Source: Corynebacterium jeikeium | GTDB taxonomy: Bacteria; Actinomycetota; Actinomycetes; Mycobacteriales; Mycobacteriaceae | NCBI RefSeq assembly: GCF_000738265.1 | Contig: NZ_JFCQ01000028.1 | Span: 224,532-288,531, forward strand | DNA: 64,000 bases | Reading direction: 5' to 3' | Shown here: one piece after another, positions 18,504 to 29,599 of the stretch | How the letters are laid out: every line of letters begins with the position of its first letter | Position numbering within the stretch: position 1 is the first letter of the stretch | Made by a program: the position numbers and the translations under genes | Notes under the pieces: model-generated | Database searches by the model: none | Told to the model about the DNA's origin: nothing | The model's input: only the letters and a program-made list of their open reading frames with translations

Positions 18504-19376
18504 CTAGAACAGGCGCACCGAGTGATCAACGGGGCCATGGCCTTGACCGACTAGCAACTTGTCGGCATTGGCGATGGCCTCGTTGAGCCATTTTGTGGAC
18601 CATTCCAACGCATTCTCTAGCGAATCTCCCGCGCCCAGTCTGGTGGCCAGTGCGGAAGACAAAGAACACCCCGTGCCGTGGGTGTTTTTTGTTTCCACGC
18701 GCGGGGAGCTGACCTTGTGCGTCTGCCCGTTCGGGGCCACGGCAATGTTTCCGGCCTCCGGCCCAGCCAGGTGCCCCAGCTTCACGATCACGGTGGTGTC
18801 GGTTTCCCGCGCCCACTTCGCGGCGATGTCCACGGCATCTTGCTCGCTGCTGGCAATGTCAGTCTTAGTCAGGAGTGCCAGCTCGGGGAGGTTCGGCGTC
18901 ACTACCGAAGAAGCGGCAGCGAAGTCCCGCAGTGCGTCCTCGGCGTCCGCGGTGAGCAGCCGATCGCCCGAGGACGCCACCGCCACCGGGTCCAACACCG
19001 TCGTGACCTGGTGATTCTGCAGGTAATCGCGGATGGTCTGGATGGTTTGGGTGTCGCCGAGCATGCCGATCTTCACAGCATCAACGGTGACGTCGTCGAA
19101 GACGGAATCGAGCTGCGCGCGGAGGAAACCCAGCGGGGGAGTGTGGATCTCGCGCACACCCTGCGTATTCTGCGCGACCAGCGCGGTAATGACGGACATG
19201 CCGTAGCCACCCGCCGCCATGATGGACTTCAGGTCCGACTGCGCGCCCGCCCCGCCCGTCGGATCCGTACCGGCGATGGACAGCACGCGCGGACGGAGGG
19301 GTTGGTTGGGGTTGCTGGTGGTGTTGGGGTGTATGTTGCTGTTGGTGCTGTTGTTGGTGCTGCTGATCTGGCTCAT
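18504..19376 (-). CDS. thiD: Hydroxymethylpyrimidine/phosphomethylpyrimidine kinase
   Basis: ThiD phosphorylates HMP and HMP-P for thiamine synthesis. The ribokinase-like protein has RVLSIAGTDPTGGAGAQSDLKS near its start, the VAQNTQGV segment, TPNLPELALL and the ATP/anion-hole motif KNTHGTGCSLSSALA close to the C-terminus. I chose ATG 19376, giving 290 aa; it begins with a Ser/Asn/Thr-rich low-complexity leader of about 30 residues before the kinase core. Upstream in-frame starts exist up to 19493 but add nothing recognisable. It stands alone here; I see no TPP riboswitch upstream. Confidence 0.92.
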   Translation of the reverse strand: MSQISSTNNSTNSNIHPNTTSNPNQPLRPRVLSIAGTDPTGGAGAQSDLKSIMAAGGYGMSVITALVAQNTQGVREIHTPPLGFLRAQLDSVFDDVTVDAVKIGMLGDTQTIQTIRDYLQNHQVTTVLDPVAVASSGDRLLTADAEDALRDFAAASSVVTPNLPELALLTKTDIASSEQDAVDIAAKWARETDTTVIVKLGHLAGPEAGNIAVAPNGQTHKVSSPRVETKNTHGTGCSLSSALATRLGAGDSLENALEWSTKWLNEAIANADKLLVGQGHGPVDHSVRLF

Positions 19377-19518
19377 GCCAATCATTATTGCGCACGCTGT
19401 GGGGCACTGGCTGCGGCCAGTCACCCTTGCTGTTGTTTGAGGAAGTTGTTTCGGTTGGTGTTGTTCTGGTGATTCATGTTTTATGACGCCCACAGCCCTT
19501 GCCGGCTTTACGTATTGC

Positions 19519-19646
19519 TAAATGTCGGAAAAGTTGCAAAACTGCAGACTTGCTATTCCTGACCCTTGGTCTGCGATTCGCTGACCAGGGCTTTTGTTTT
19601 AGTAACGATCATCCCCAATAACGTTCTGCAACTTTTCCGACATTTA
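19519..19646. mobile_element. MITE-like 128-bp element with 20-bp terminal inverted repeats
   Basis: The left end at 19519-19538 and the right end at 19627-19646 are perfect 20-bp reverse complements (outer bases TAAATGTCGG). Inside is a hairpin CCCTTGGTC (19563-19571) / GACCAGGG (19583-19590) with one bulged base, followed by CTTTTGTTTT. No transposase is encoded and no clear target duplication is visible. It could be a miniature transposon or a remnant of IS ends; a structured regulatory RNA is an alternative. Confidence 0.5.
19563..19600 (+). terminator. Terminator-like hairpin inside the inverted-repeat element
   Basis: An 8-9 bp stem with one bulge and 11-base loop is followed by CTTTTGTTTT on the plus strand. 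No plus-strand gene ends here, which is odd and suggests it belongs to the element. Confidence 0.45.
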
Positions 19647-19707
19647 CAGTCTTTGGGAGAGTGCAGGGTGAAACGGGAGGGGGTGGTTAGTGTCGTCTGG
19701 CGCTTGT

Positions 19708-19750
19708 AAGTGGTGCGGGTGTGCAAGTGGTGTGGGTGTGCAAGTGGGGG
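19708..19750. repeat. 17-bp tandem repeat, 2.5 copies
   Basis: AAGTGGTGYGGGTGTGC at 19708-19724 and 19725-19741 (one C/T difference), then a partial copy. No coding role is apparent. Confidence 0.7.
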
Positions 19751-19942
19751 CTGATGGGGTGAGCGCTCTAGATCTAAGGGGGGTGGTGTAAGGCAAATGT
19801 CGCTAGATCGGGAATTCTGCACATGTGCTACCTCGTCCACTTTTTACGCGAAGCTCTGACCTGCGGTTTTGCTTAGTCGAAAATTGAGTTCAGTAACAGA
19901 TTCCCGTTCTAACGACATGTGGGGCTTAGTGAGAGCTGGGCT

Positions 19943-20012
19943 CAGCCTCTCAGGCCGCCGAAGCTCCAGCCCCTCAGGTCGCCGACGCCAGCCCTTCGGG
20001 CCGCCAAAGCTC
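19943..20012. repeat. Three imperfect 22-24-bp repeats after the acyl-CoA ligase gene
   Basis: Units begin CAGCCYYTCRGGYCGCC at 19943, 19967 and 19989. They lie just beyond the stop codon of the minus-strand ligase gene and may fold or act in termination. Confidence 0.6.
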
Positions 20013-20030
20013 CAGCCTCATTCACCCCAA

Positions 20031-21794
20031 CTAGGGCTGCGGAAGCTCGCGCGGAACCACCTTGCCCACCGCGTTGCGGGGCAGCTTGTCCAGGTATACG
20101 AAGTAATGCGGCACACTGTGGCGAGCCAAGTGAGCCTTGACCTGCAGCTTCGCCTGCTCCTCGAATTCCGCCTTCTCGGCGTCGGTCAGTTCGGCTGCGC
20201 TCTTGCCCTCCGGCACGACCCACGCGCACAGTGCCTGGCCGAACTCCGGATCCTCCACGCCTCGCACAGCGGACTCGGCAACGAAGTCCATGGAGTTCAC
20301 CACGTCCTCGGTCTCCTGCGGGAAGACGTTCTCGCCACCGGAAACGATCATGTCGTCGCTGCGGCCAGAGATGAACAGCAGCCCGTCCTCGTTGTAGTAT
20401 CCCAGGTCGCCGGTAGCGACCATGCCATCGATGATTTCCTTGTCAGAGCCGGGGCGCGTGTAGCCCTCGAACAGCATGTCGTTCTTCACGAAGATGCGTC
20501 CAATCTCGCCGTCCGGCAGCTCCTTGCCATCCTCGTCCAGAATCTTCAGCGTTGTCGCCATTGGCGGCTTACCTGCCGTGTTGATGTGCTTGCGCAGCTC
20601 CTCTGGGGTGGCAATGGAAGCCCAGCTGACCTCCGTCGACCCGTACAGGTTGTACAGCACGTCGCCGAACTTCTCCTGCGTCTCGCGCACAACCTTCGGT
20701 GGCAGCGCCTCGCCGGAGGTGGCAATGATCTTCGTGCCGGGGTTGAATCCTTCCGGGACGACCTCCAGCATGCGGCGCAGCATCGTCGGCACCATGGCGA
20801 TGGTGTACGGGCGGTTCTTCTCGATCAGCTTCACGGCCCCTTCAGGGGAGAATCGCCGCTGCATAATCATGGTGTTGCGCAGCGCGAGCGCCAGCTGAAT
20901 CTGCGCGAATCCCCAGGTGTGGAACATCGGCGCGGAGAGGAAGGAGGGGCGGTGGTGGCGCATCGGGATGCGGCTCATGATTGACGACGCCGGCATGTAC
21001 GTCTTCGGTTCCGGTCGGCGCGCGCCCTTCGGTGTGCCGGTGGTGCCGGAGGTGAGGATGATGGTGCGGCCTTGGCGTGGGCGGCTGGGAATGGACAGGT
21101 TCTCCGGGGTAGTCCGCACTACCTCGTGCAGGGTGCTCCAGTCTTCGTTGCGGGTGGCGTAGTCGCCGCTATCGATCGCGTCCTGAATATTGGAAGGCTT
21201 CTTCAGCGCAGCCTCGGCCTCGCGGGAAAGCCCCAGCGTGTCGCCGTCTTCCCAGGCGATGATCACGGGGCAGGCGTCGAAGTCCTTCGGTAGTAGCGGG
21301 AGGAACTCTTCGTCGATAAACAGGATGTCGATCTTTTGTTCCTGTAGCACGGCTTGGGTCTGTTTTGCGGACGCCCCAGTGTTCAGCAGCACAATGTCTG
21401 TACCCAACCGACCGTGTGCGCAGAGGGTAAGGATGAAGCCGCGGTGGTTGCGGCACAGCACGCCAATACGATCGCGTTCACGGACGCCGGTGCGGAACAG
21501 GGCTTGCGCCAGGGTGGAGGATTGTTCGTGCAGCTCTTGGTAGGTCATCGACCCAGCGTCATCGATGATGGCGGTGTGGTAGGGGTCGCGTGCAGCGCCG
21601 ATGGCCAGCAGGCCAGCAGGGAGGAAGCTCCACTGGATAACGCCCTTCAATGCCTTGGACGCGGCGATCGGACTCATTGAACCCAGAACGCCGGACTTGA
21701 ACAGCGGCAGAGTGCCCTTTAGGAGCGTGCCCGCGGTTCCGATCTGTTCAGTGAGGGAGGGCTTCGTTAGCTGGGCGGCTGCAGCTGCGTTCAT
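20031..21794 (-). CDS. Long-chain fatty-acyl-CoA ligase (FadD-type AMP-binding enzyme)
   Basis: Adenylate-forming enzyme of 587 aa that should activate fatty acids to acyl-CoA via an acyl-AMP. The P-loop-like signature is TIILTSGTTGTPKGARRP (about residues 250-267). The adenine motif is NLYGSTEVSW, the ATP-binding Asp lies in VATGDLGYYNEDG, the hinge in ISGRSDDMIVSGGENVFPQE, and the catalytic Lys in the C-terminal LPRNAVGKVVPREL. Chain-length preference is not clear. Together with the two dehydrogenases and the secreted lipase in this window it supports use of host or environmental lipids. Start is the ATG at 21794 with AGGAGAGTTACCC in front. Confidence 0.93.
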   Translation of the reverse strand: MNAAAAAQLTKPSLTEQIGTAGTLLKGTLPLFKSGVLGSMSPIAASKALKGVIQWSFLPAGLLAIGAARDPYHTAIIDDAGSMTYQELHEQSSTLAQALFRTGVRERDRIGVLCRNHRGFILTLCAHGRLGTDIVLLNTGASAKQTQAVLQEQKIDILFIDEEFLPLLPKDFDACPVIIAWEDGDTLGLSREAEAALKKPSNIQDAIDSGDYATRNEDWSTLHEVVRTTPENLSIPSRPRQGRTIILTSGTTGTPKGARRPEPKTYMPASSIMSRIPMRHHRPSFLSAPMFHTWGFAQIQLALALRNTMIMQRRFSPEGAVKLIEKNRPYTIAMVPTMLRRMLEVVPEGFNPGTKIIATSGEALPPKVVRETQEKFGDVLYNLYGSTEVSWASIATPEELRKHINTAGKPPMATTLKILDEDGKELPDGEIGRIFVKNDMLFEGYTRPGSDKEIIDGMVATGDLGYYNEDGLLFISGRSDDMIVSGGENVFPQETEDVVNSMDFVAESAVRGVEDPEFGQALCAWVVPEGKSAAELTDAEKAEFEEQAKLQVKAHLARHSVPHYFVYLDKLPRNAVGKVVPRELPQP

Positions 21795-22002
21795 TTCTGG
21801 GTAACTCTCCTTGGGTTGGCGTTTGGGTCTGCGCCTATTGGTAGTGCCCCGGGGAACTAACCCGGAGTGGCGCCTCGACTTGAGCGGTTTATATCTTCTT
21901 AGTGGTGTACATCACTGTAATGTTCGCAAAGCAAAAAGTTCTCGGTTTGAAAAAATAACTATGCAAAGATGGCCGGTCTAAAGGCGTGCCAGGAAGGGCG
22001 TT

Positions 22003-22013
22003 CGCTGACGGCG
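22003..22013. promoter_or_regulatory. ClgR-type operator upstream of clpC
   Basis: CGCTGACGGCG fits the actinobacterial ClgR core pattern CGCYNANRGCG at every fixed position. ClgR activates clp protease genes in Corynebacterium and Streptomyces. It lies about 75 bases upstream of the SigH-type promoter. Confidence 0.7.
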
Positions 22014-22087
22014 TACAGCGTCGAGAATTCCGCCCCGAATAGTTGTTGACCTGCTGATATGGGGGTATTTGGGGTCGAAGGGGCGTC

Positions 22088-22114
22088 GGAATAAGGCGGC
22101 GATAACGCAGTGTT
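22088..22114 (+). promoter_or_regulatory. SigH-type stress promoter of clpC
   Basis: GGAAT at 22088-22092 and GTT at 22112-22114 with a 19-base spacer match the GGAAT-N18-19-GTT pattern of heat/oxidative-stress sigma factor SigH. Transcription would start near 22120, about 105 bases before the clpC ATG. Confidence 0.55.
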
Positions 22115-22226
22115 GTGTGGAAGGCGATATGAGTTGCCCGCACTCACGGCTAAGGTGGGCAGCATTGGCGAATACACAAGCTAAGTCTTTGGAAACTAGC
22201 CACATCTTTTGTAAAGGGAGCACACC

Positions 22227-24881
<2,655 letters not shown>

Positions 24882-26255
24882 CTAAGCCTTGTTGAACGGC
24901 ACTGGGCGGCCGTGGAGCACACTATCCAGCCAGTCCAGCGCCGGCAGTAGGTGCGTAAACATCGGCAGCATGTGATCGCCCAGCGGAACGGTGTGGGGGA
25001 TGTTGTGCTCCACGTAGTGCACCTTCGTGCCACCCTCGGCCCACTGGCGGGCCATGCGACGGCTCTGCTCCACGGGGATCGTGTCATCATTCGTGCCATG
25101 CCCCACGTACACAGGGACCTGGGGTGGGCGGTTGCCGATGCGTTGGGCGTCAACAAGCTTCTTAAAAGGCTCCTGCCGCAACAGTTCCGTGAGCGATTCG
25201 CCGGACTTTGTCAGGGTGCGCGTATCGGTGTAGGCGTGGCGCGCCAGTGATTCGGGGAGGCACTCGCTGGCGGTCTTGCGCAAGTATTCCTTGCCCTTGG
25301 CATTCATGCGCGACTCGACAGCATCGCGGATCTCTGGGTTAGAGATCAGGAAGCCATTCAGCGTGTAGCCCAAAGCAGCGGCCAACGGGCCGTTGTCGAT
25401 GGCGGTGGAAGTCATGGCCAGATCGGCCGGCACGCCGCCGGCGTAGCCCGCCTTCAGGTTGATCTCGGGGGCGTAGGTCGAGGCCAGCTCGAGTGCTGCG
25501 GCGGAAGATCCACCACCCTGCGAGTAACCCCACAGCGCTACCGGTGCGGACTTCGGCACCCGCTGCATGTTCTTGGCCGCGCGAGCCATGTCCAGGGTGG
25601 CGTTGCCCTGATCTACGCGATTCATGTAGGTGTGCTGGGCCGGGGTACCCAAACCGTTCAGGTCCGTCAGCGCCACCGCCCAACCGCGGGAGAGCGCGGC
25701 GGCGACAGGGGCGGCCTCGTATTCCAGCCCCAGTGGCAGCAGCTTGCCCGGAGCGCACGCATCACCGCTGCCCTGGGTGCCCGGCGCAACGACCAGCAAA
25801 GGACGCTCGCCGCCGCCGGTGTAGGGAGCTCGGGGCACCAGGACGGTGCCGGTGACGGGGACGGTTTCACCGCGAGAGTTGGTGGAAACATAAGCCACGC
25901 GCTGGGCTTCGCTGTTGGTCCAGTCGACGAAGGGGATGCCAAGTGCGAAGTTGCTGGGGGCGGTCTTCAAGATTTCCCCTGGCTTGCCCTTCACCTGCAG
26001 CGGCAGGGAGGAGTAGAACCCGTCCGGATCGTGGCTAGGCAGGGAGCCGACGGCGGACTTGCCGCTGCCCGTGGCTGCGGCCCTGGACAGCGAACCTTCC
26101 ACGGAACCATAAAAGCCACCCTGGGATGGGGCGGCTACAGCCACAGGCGTGGCGGATACGGCGGCCGCGGGCAGAAGAACTGCACAGGTCGCGGCTAGGG
26201 AACGGGTGAAACGGGTGAAGCGAAAGCGGTGGAAACTCTTAACGGGAAACGTCAT
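24882..26255 (-). CDS. Secreted lipase of the LIP (secretory lipase) family
   Basis: Product of 457 aa with a classical signal peptide (basic start, hydrophobic core about 20-38, Ala-rich cleavage site near 42). The alpha/beta hydrolase core has the nucleophile elbow GYSQGG (Ser245) and a likely acid Asp390 or Asp391 in GHGTNDDTIP. The likely His428 lies in LGDHML, so the triad appears complete. The family hydrolyses triacylglycerols or other esters outside the cell. The gene begins 6 bases after a TAGGAT box with no ribosome site. Its end abuts clpC (one-base gap, convergent). It would supply fatty acids to the FadD/FadE enzymes of this window. Confidence 0.88.
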   Translation of the reverse strand: MTFPVKSFHRFRFTRFTRSLAATCAVLLPAAAVSATPVAVAAPSQGGFYGSVEGSLSRAAATGSGKSAVGSLPSHDPDGFYSSLPLQVKGKPGEILKTAPSNFALGIPFVDWTNSEAQRVAYVSTNSRGETVPVTGTVLVPRAPYTGGGERPLLVVAPGTQGSGDACAPGKLLPLGLEYEAAPVAAALSRGWAVALTDLNGLGTPAQHTYMNRVDQGNATLDMARAAKNMQRVPKSAPVALWGYSQGGGSSAAALELASTYAPEINLKAGYAGGVPADLAMTSTAIDNGPLAAALGYTLNGFLISNPEIRDAVESRMNAKGKEYLRKTASECLPESLARHAYTDTRTLTKSGESLTELLRQEPFKKLVDAQRIGNRPPQVPVYVGHGTNDDTIPVEQSRRMARQWAEGGTKVHYVEHNIPHTVPLGDHMLPMFTHLLPALDWLDSVLHGRPVPFNKA

Positions 26256-26261
26256 AGGAAA

Positions 26262-26267
26262 ATCCTA
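26262..26267 (-). promoter_or_regulatory. -10 box TAGGAT, leaderless lipase gene
   Basis: On the minus strand TAGGAT is followed by 6 bases and the ATG at 26255. No Shine-Dalgarno sequence is present. Confidence 0.4.
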
Positions 26268-26303
26268 AACGTATTCCCCGGGAAAAGTGTTAGATATTGC
26301 TAG

Positions 26304-27725
26304 TTAGGACTGAGAAACCGGGGCTTCTTCGTCCACATTGGCTGTGAACGGGTCCAGAGCTTCGAGATCTACTTCCTCGTCCTCGTCGTTGGGCACCTTG
26401 CGGCTCAGGTCGATGGCCAGGCCAATGATGGTGAAGACGGTGGTCGGTAGCAGCCATCCCATGCCGGCATCCATCAACGGAATCCAGCTCAGTGCATTCT
26501 GTACCGACTCGACCGGAACGTTCAGCGAAGCCAGGAAGTCGACGAAGGAGAACACGAAGGCTACGGCCACGCCGATGCGGTAGGAGAACACGAGCTTGTG
26601 CTGGCGGAACAGCAGGTGCACGTAGGACAGCGTGATCAGTACGATCGCCGGCGGGTAGATCAGGCCGATCACGGGGCCGGATACGCTCAGGATTTTCTCC
26701 AGCCCCAGGTTGGCGATCGCCAGGCCGACGAGCGTCAGGATCGTCGCCCACCAGCGGTAGCTGATCTGCGGAACCAGCTCGTGGAAGAACGTGGACGTCG
26801 CCGCGGTGAGACCAACGACGGTGGTGATACAGGCCAGCAGCACGATCAGCGAGAACACGATCTCACCGGTGTTGCCCATGGTCAGGTGTGCAGCGGAGCT
26901 CAGGAGTGCAGCGCCGTCGCTGTAGCTTTCCTTGTCCGGCATGCGGGCGCCGACCAGGCCCAGGCCCAAGTAAACCAGCATCAGGAAGAAGCCGGCGGTG
27001 AAGGCCGCAATGCCGGAGAGCTTGACGATCCGCTTGTGATCGGTTTCGCCCTTCTGGCTAAAGGCGCTCACGACGATCAGCGCGAACGCCAGCGCGCCGA
27101 TGGAGTCCATCGTAAAGTAGCCCTGAGAGATGCCGCTGACCAGCGGGTTAGAGGAGTACTCCTCCGTCGCCGGGATGCTGGGATCGTTCAGCTTCTGCAG
27201 GCCGACGATGGCCAGCACGGCCAGCAAGATCAGCAGTACTGGGGTGAGAGCCTTGCCCAGGGTGTCCACGACCTTGCCGGGCCAGAGTGTGAGCAGGTAA
27301 CACACCAGGAAGAAAGCGAACGTGCCTGCCAGGCGCCACCAGCCGCCGGTCAGGTTGAAGGTGGACTCGATGCCCAGTTCGTAGCCGATGGCTGCGGCGC
27401 GGGGCACGGCGTACAGTGCGCCGATGGACAGGTAGGCGACGATGGCGAAGATGAGACCGAAAAGCGCACCAGCGCGGGAAGCTAGGTCGCGCACGCCGGT
27501 ACCGGAGATTGCGATGGCGATGACCGTCATTACCGGCATGAGCACTCCGGTCAGGAGGAAGCCGATCATGGCGGGGGAGAAGTTGTCACCGGATTCCACA
27601 CCGAGCATGGGCGGGAAGATGAGGTTGCCGGCGCCGAAGAACATGGAGAAGAGCATCAGGCCTACGGCCGCCACGGTGGTTGTCGTGTTCGGACGCTTGC
27701 CAGTCGAGGAGGTAGGAGTCGACAT
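26304..27725 (-). CDS. brnQ: Branched-chain amino acid uptake carrier (LIVCS family)
   Basis: Membrane carrier of 473 aa with about 12 hydrophobic segments. The N-terminal GLMLFSMFFGAGNLIFPPMLG is the family hallmark of BrnQ, which imports isoleucine, leucine and valine with Na+ or H+. Other matches are the DSIGALAFALIVVSAF segment and an acidic cytoplasmic tail. The start at 27725 has AGGAA about 8 bases upstream on the minus strand. It is transcribed towards the lipase gene, 48 bases away. No regulator of the Lrp type is adjacent. Confidence 0.93.
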   Translation of the reverse strand: MSTPTSSTGKRPNTTTTVAAVGLMLFSMFFGAGNLIFPPMLGVESGDNFSPAMIGFLLTGVLMPVMTVIAIAISGTGVRDLASRAGALFGLIFAIVAYLSIGALYAVPRAAAIGYELGIESTFNLTGGWWRLAGTFAFFLVCYLLTLWPGKVVDTLGKALTPVLLILLAVLAIVGLQKLNDPSIPATEEYSSNPLVSGISQGYFTMDSIGALAFALIVVSAFSQKGETDHKRIVKLSGIAAFTAGFFLMLVYLGLGLVGARMPDKESYSDGAALLSSAAHLTMGNTGEIVFSLIVLLACITTVVGLTAATSTFFHELVPQISYRWWATILTLVGLAIANLGLEKILSVSGPVIGLIYPPAIVLITLSYVHLLFRQHKLVFSYRIGVAVAFVFSFVDFLASLNVPVESVQNALSWIPLMDAGMGWLLPTTVFTIIGLAIDLSRKVPNDEDEEVDLEALDPFTANVDEEAPVSQS

Positions 27726-27820
27726 AAAACATTCCTATTGTGATTTGGGTAACTCACATCACTCTAATGCACATCTACCCGTGAAACCTAAGCCGCACAA
27801 AACCGCTTGCGTAATGCTGC

Positions 27821-28840
27821 CTAGTGTGGCAGGTGGTATTTCCCCTCGTCACGGGCCACAAGCCCGTCGTTAAGTAGCGATTGCAGGGCTCGCTCGCGCT
27901 GTTCCTGCCCGGGCCACAGCAGGTCTATTTCTTTCTTTGTGACGCCACCGTCCCCCGTTTTTCGCAATAGTTCCATAATCTTTCCGCGTACCTGGCGATC
28001 GGTTCCCTCGAATTTCTGCACGCGCCGGGCAGCGGCTGCCGCTTCCTCCTCGGTGGGCTGCGGCTTGCCTGCTTTCACCCACGCGCAGTCGTCCACCACG
28101 GGGCAGTGGTCGCACGCCGGGCTCTTCGCGGTGCACACCAGGGCGCCGAGTTCCATCAGCGCCGCGCACATCAGATTCGCGGCATCAGCGGCATCTGCGG
28201 CATCTGCGGTGGCTGTCGAGTCGGTGGGCTGGCCGGTGGGCTGAGAGTGCGGCGGGCGGGGGAGGTGGCGTCGAACCAAACGAGGGTCCGGATCCACGTG
28301 GGGCAGCAACGATGCCACATCCGCCAAGTCGCGCGCACGGGCGGGGCCTTGCAGGTAGCGGCCGTCGACAAGGCGCCGGTAGACGCGGCGGACGTTCGTA
28401 TCCACGACCGGCACGGCCTGACCGAACGCAAAAGCGGCGACGGCGCGGGCGGTGTAGTGGCCGATCCCTGGCAGGGCTTCGAGGTCGGCGATGTCGCTGG
28501 GAACCTGACCTCCGTGGCGCTCCACACAGGCGATTGCGCACTCCTTGAGTCGCAGAGCGCGCCGGGGATAGCCCAGGTTGGCCCACATTCTTAGGATCTC
28601 GGATTTCGGGGCCTGCGCCAGATCAGCCGGGGTGGGCCAGCGTTCCAGCCAGGCCGTCCAGAGAGGGATCACGCGGGCGACTGGGGTCTGCTGGCTCATC
28701 ACTTCGCTGAGCAGGATCGCCCACGGGCTCGTTTTCGGGTGGCGCCACGGCAGGTCGCGGGCGTGCCGGGCGTACCAGTTGTTCAGCTTGGCGGGCAGCT
28801 CGGCTGCCGAGTCCGAGGAGTCAGCGTGTGGGGAGTTCAT
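27821..28840 (-). CDS. mutY: A/G-specific adenine glycosylase
   Basis: MutY removes adenine mispaired with 8-oxoguanine. The 339-aa product has the HhH-GPD glycosylase core with the catalytic Glu in LLSEVMSQQTPV, the hairpin LEALPGIGHYTARAVAAFAFG, the catalytic Asp in VDTNVRR and the 4Fe-4S cluster motif CTAKSPACDHCPVVDDC (C-x6-C-x2-C-x5-C). A low-complexity insert (Ser/Pro/Gln then repeats of AAD) sits between the glycosylase core and the cluster, encoded by 9-bp repeats near 28180-28210. The E. coli-type NUDIX-like end is missing; instead a short winged-helix-like tail is present, as in other actinobacteria. I chose ATG 28840; the frame is open upstream but overlaps the divergent carbonic anhydrase. 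Confidence 0.93.
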   Translation of the reverse strand: MNSPHADSSDSAAELPAKLNNWYARHARDLPWRHPKTSPWAILLSEVMSQQTPVARVIPLWTAWLERWPTPADLAQAPKSEILRMWANLGYPRRALRLKECAIACVERHGGQVPSDIADLEALPGIGHYTARAVAAFAFGQAVPVVDTNVRRVYRRLVDGRYLQGPARARDLADVASLLPHVDPDPRLVRRHLPRPPHSQPTGQPTDSTATADAADAADAANLMCAALMELGALVCTAKSPACDHCPVVDDCAWVKAGKPQPTEEEAAAAARRVQKFEGTDRQVRGKIMELLRKTGDGGVTKKEIDLLWPGQEQRERALQSLLNDGLVARDEGKYHLPH

Positions 28841-28876
28841 TGCACGAATCACTGTATCGCGGTGCACAATGGATGC

Positions 28877-29521
28877 ATGACTTCGAGCCATCACAAAACC
28901 CCGCTGGAGGCATGGGACAGCCTGCGCGAGGGCAACGCCAGATTCATGCGCGGTGAATCTGACCACCCACACCAGGACCTCAGCCGTCGCATCACCCTGC
29001 AGGAAGGGCAGAAGCCACAAGCAGTGGTGCTGGCGTGCTCCGATTCTCGAGCGCCGGTGGAGATCCTCTTCGACCAGGGGTTGGGCGATGTGTTCGTGAT
29101 CCGCACTGCCGGGGAGATTACCGACCTGTCCGTGCTGGCCTCCCTGGAGTTCGCGGTGGATTCCCTGGAGGTGCCGCTGGTGGTTGTGCTGGGGCACGAG
29201 AAGTGCGGCGCGGTCGCCGCGGCCTCCCGGGCGCTGCACGGCGGGGACATGCCGTCCGGCTTCCAGCGCGTGTTGGTGGAGAAGGTGACGCCCTCGTTGC
29301 TGTCGGCGAAGAAGCGCGGGATGGAAAGTAGTGACGCCTTCGAACGCAACCACGTTGCAGAGATCGCCGACCACATCGTGGATCGTTCGCCGGAGATCCA
29401 GGCGCGCCTGGCGGACAAGCGTTGCGCCGTGGTTGGACTGCGCTACCGCCTGTCCGATGGGCTGGCCGAGCCACTGGTCAGTTACGGGCTAGATGTTGAG
29501 GGTGCGCAGCGCATCTACTAG
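28877..29521 (+). CDS. Beta-class carbonic anhydrase
   Basis: Zinc enzyme interconverting CO2 and bicarbonate. The 214-aa product shows the zinc and dyad residues Cys54, Asp56 and Arg58 in VLACSDSRAP, and His107 and Cys110 in LGHEKCGAV. It is divergent from mutY with 36 bases between the starts, the same arrangement as mutY and the canB gene of mycobacteria. ATG 28877 is used; no ribosome site is obvious and CACAAT 6 bases upstream could act as a -10 box. Confidence 0.93.
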   Translation: MTSSHHKTPLEAWDSLREGNARFMRGESDHPHQDLSRRITLQEGQKPQAVVLACSDSRAPVEILFDQGLGDVFVIRTAGEITDLSVLASLEFAVDSLEVPLVVVLGHEKCGAVAAASRALHGGDMPSGFQRVLVEKVTPSLLSAKKRGMESSDAFERNHVAEIADHIVDRSPEIQARLADKRCAVVGLRYRLSDGLAEPLVSYGLDVEGAQRIY

Positions 29522-29586
29522 CCATTTCGTGGGCTATATTAGGCGGTCAACCCGTGTCTATCCGCCGTGTGCGGGTGGGCAGCATT

Positions 29587-29592
29587 TAGCAT
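29587..29592 (+). promoter_or_regulatory. -10 box TAGCAT, leaderless start of the 29600 gene
   Basis: TAGCAT, 7 bases, then GTG at 29600 with no ribosome site. Confidence 0.4.
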
Positions 29593-29599
29593 TGGTTGT

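Larger units (their letters stand above)
19377..20030. other. 654-base intergenic region upstream of thiD and downstream of the acyl-CoA ligase gene
   Basis: Holds a 128-bp inverted-repeat element (19519-19646), a 17-bp tandem repeat (19708-19750) and three 22-24-bp imperfect repeats (19943-20012). An open frame at 19553-19840 on the minus strand runs through the element but has no recognisable product. No convincing gene is present. Confidence 0.6.
21795..22226. other. 432-base divergent region between the acyl-CoA ligase gene and clpC
   Basis: Contains a ClgR-type operator (22003-22013), a SigH-type promoter (22088-22114) and the clpC ribosome site. The left part, up to about 21960, is AT-rich and should hold the ligase promoter. 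No gene is seen. Confidence 0.6.

Noticed and set aside
19361..19380. CTGATCTGG string before thiD, reminiscent of a TPP riboswitch
   Set aside because: It is on the opposite strand to thiD and within its start region; the other conserved riboswitch parts are missing.
19553..19840. 95-codon open frame on the minus strand in the thiD-ligase gap
   Set aside because: It runs through the inverted-repeat element, is Pro/Thr/His-rich without a known fold and has no promoter or ribosome site.
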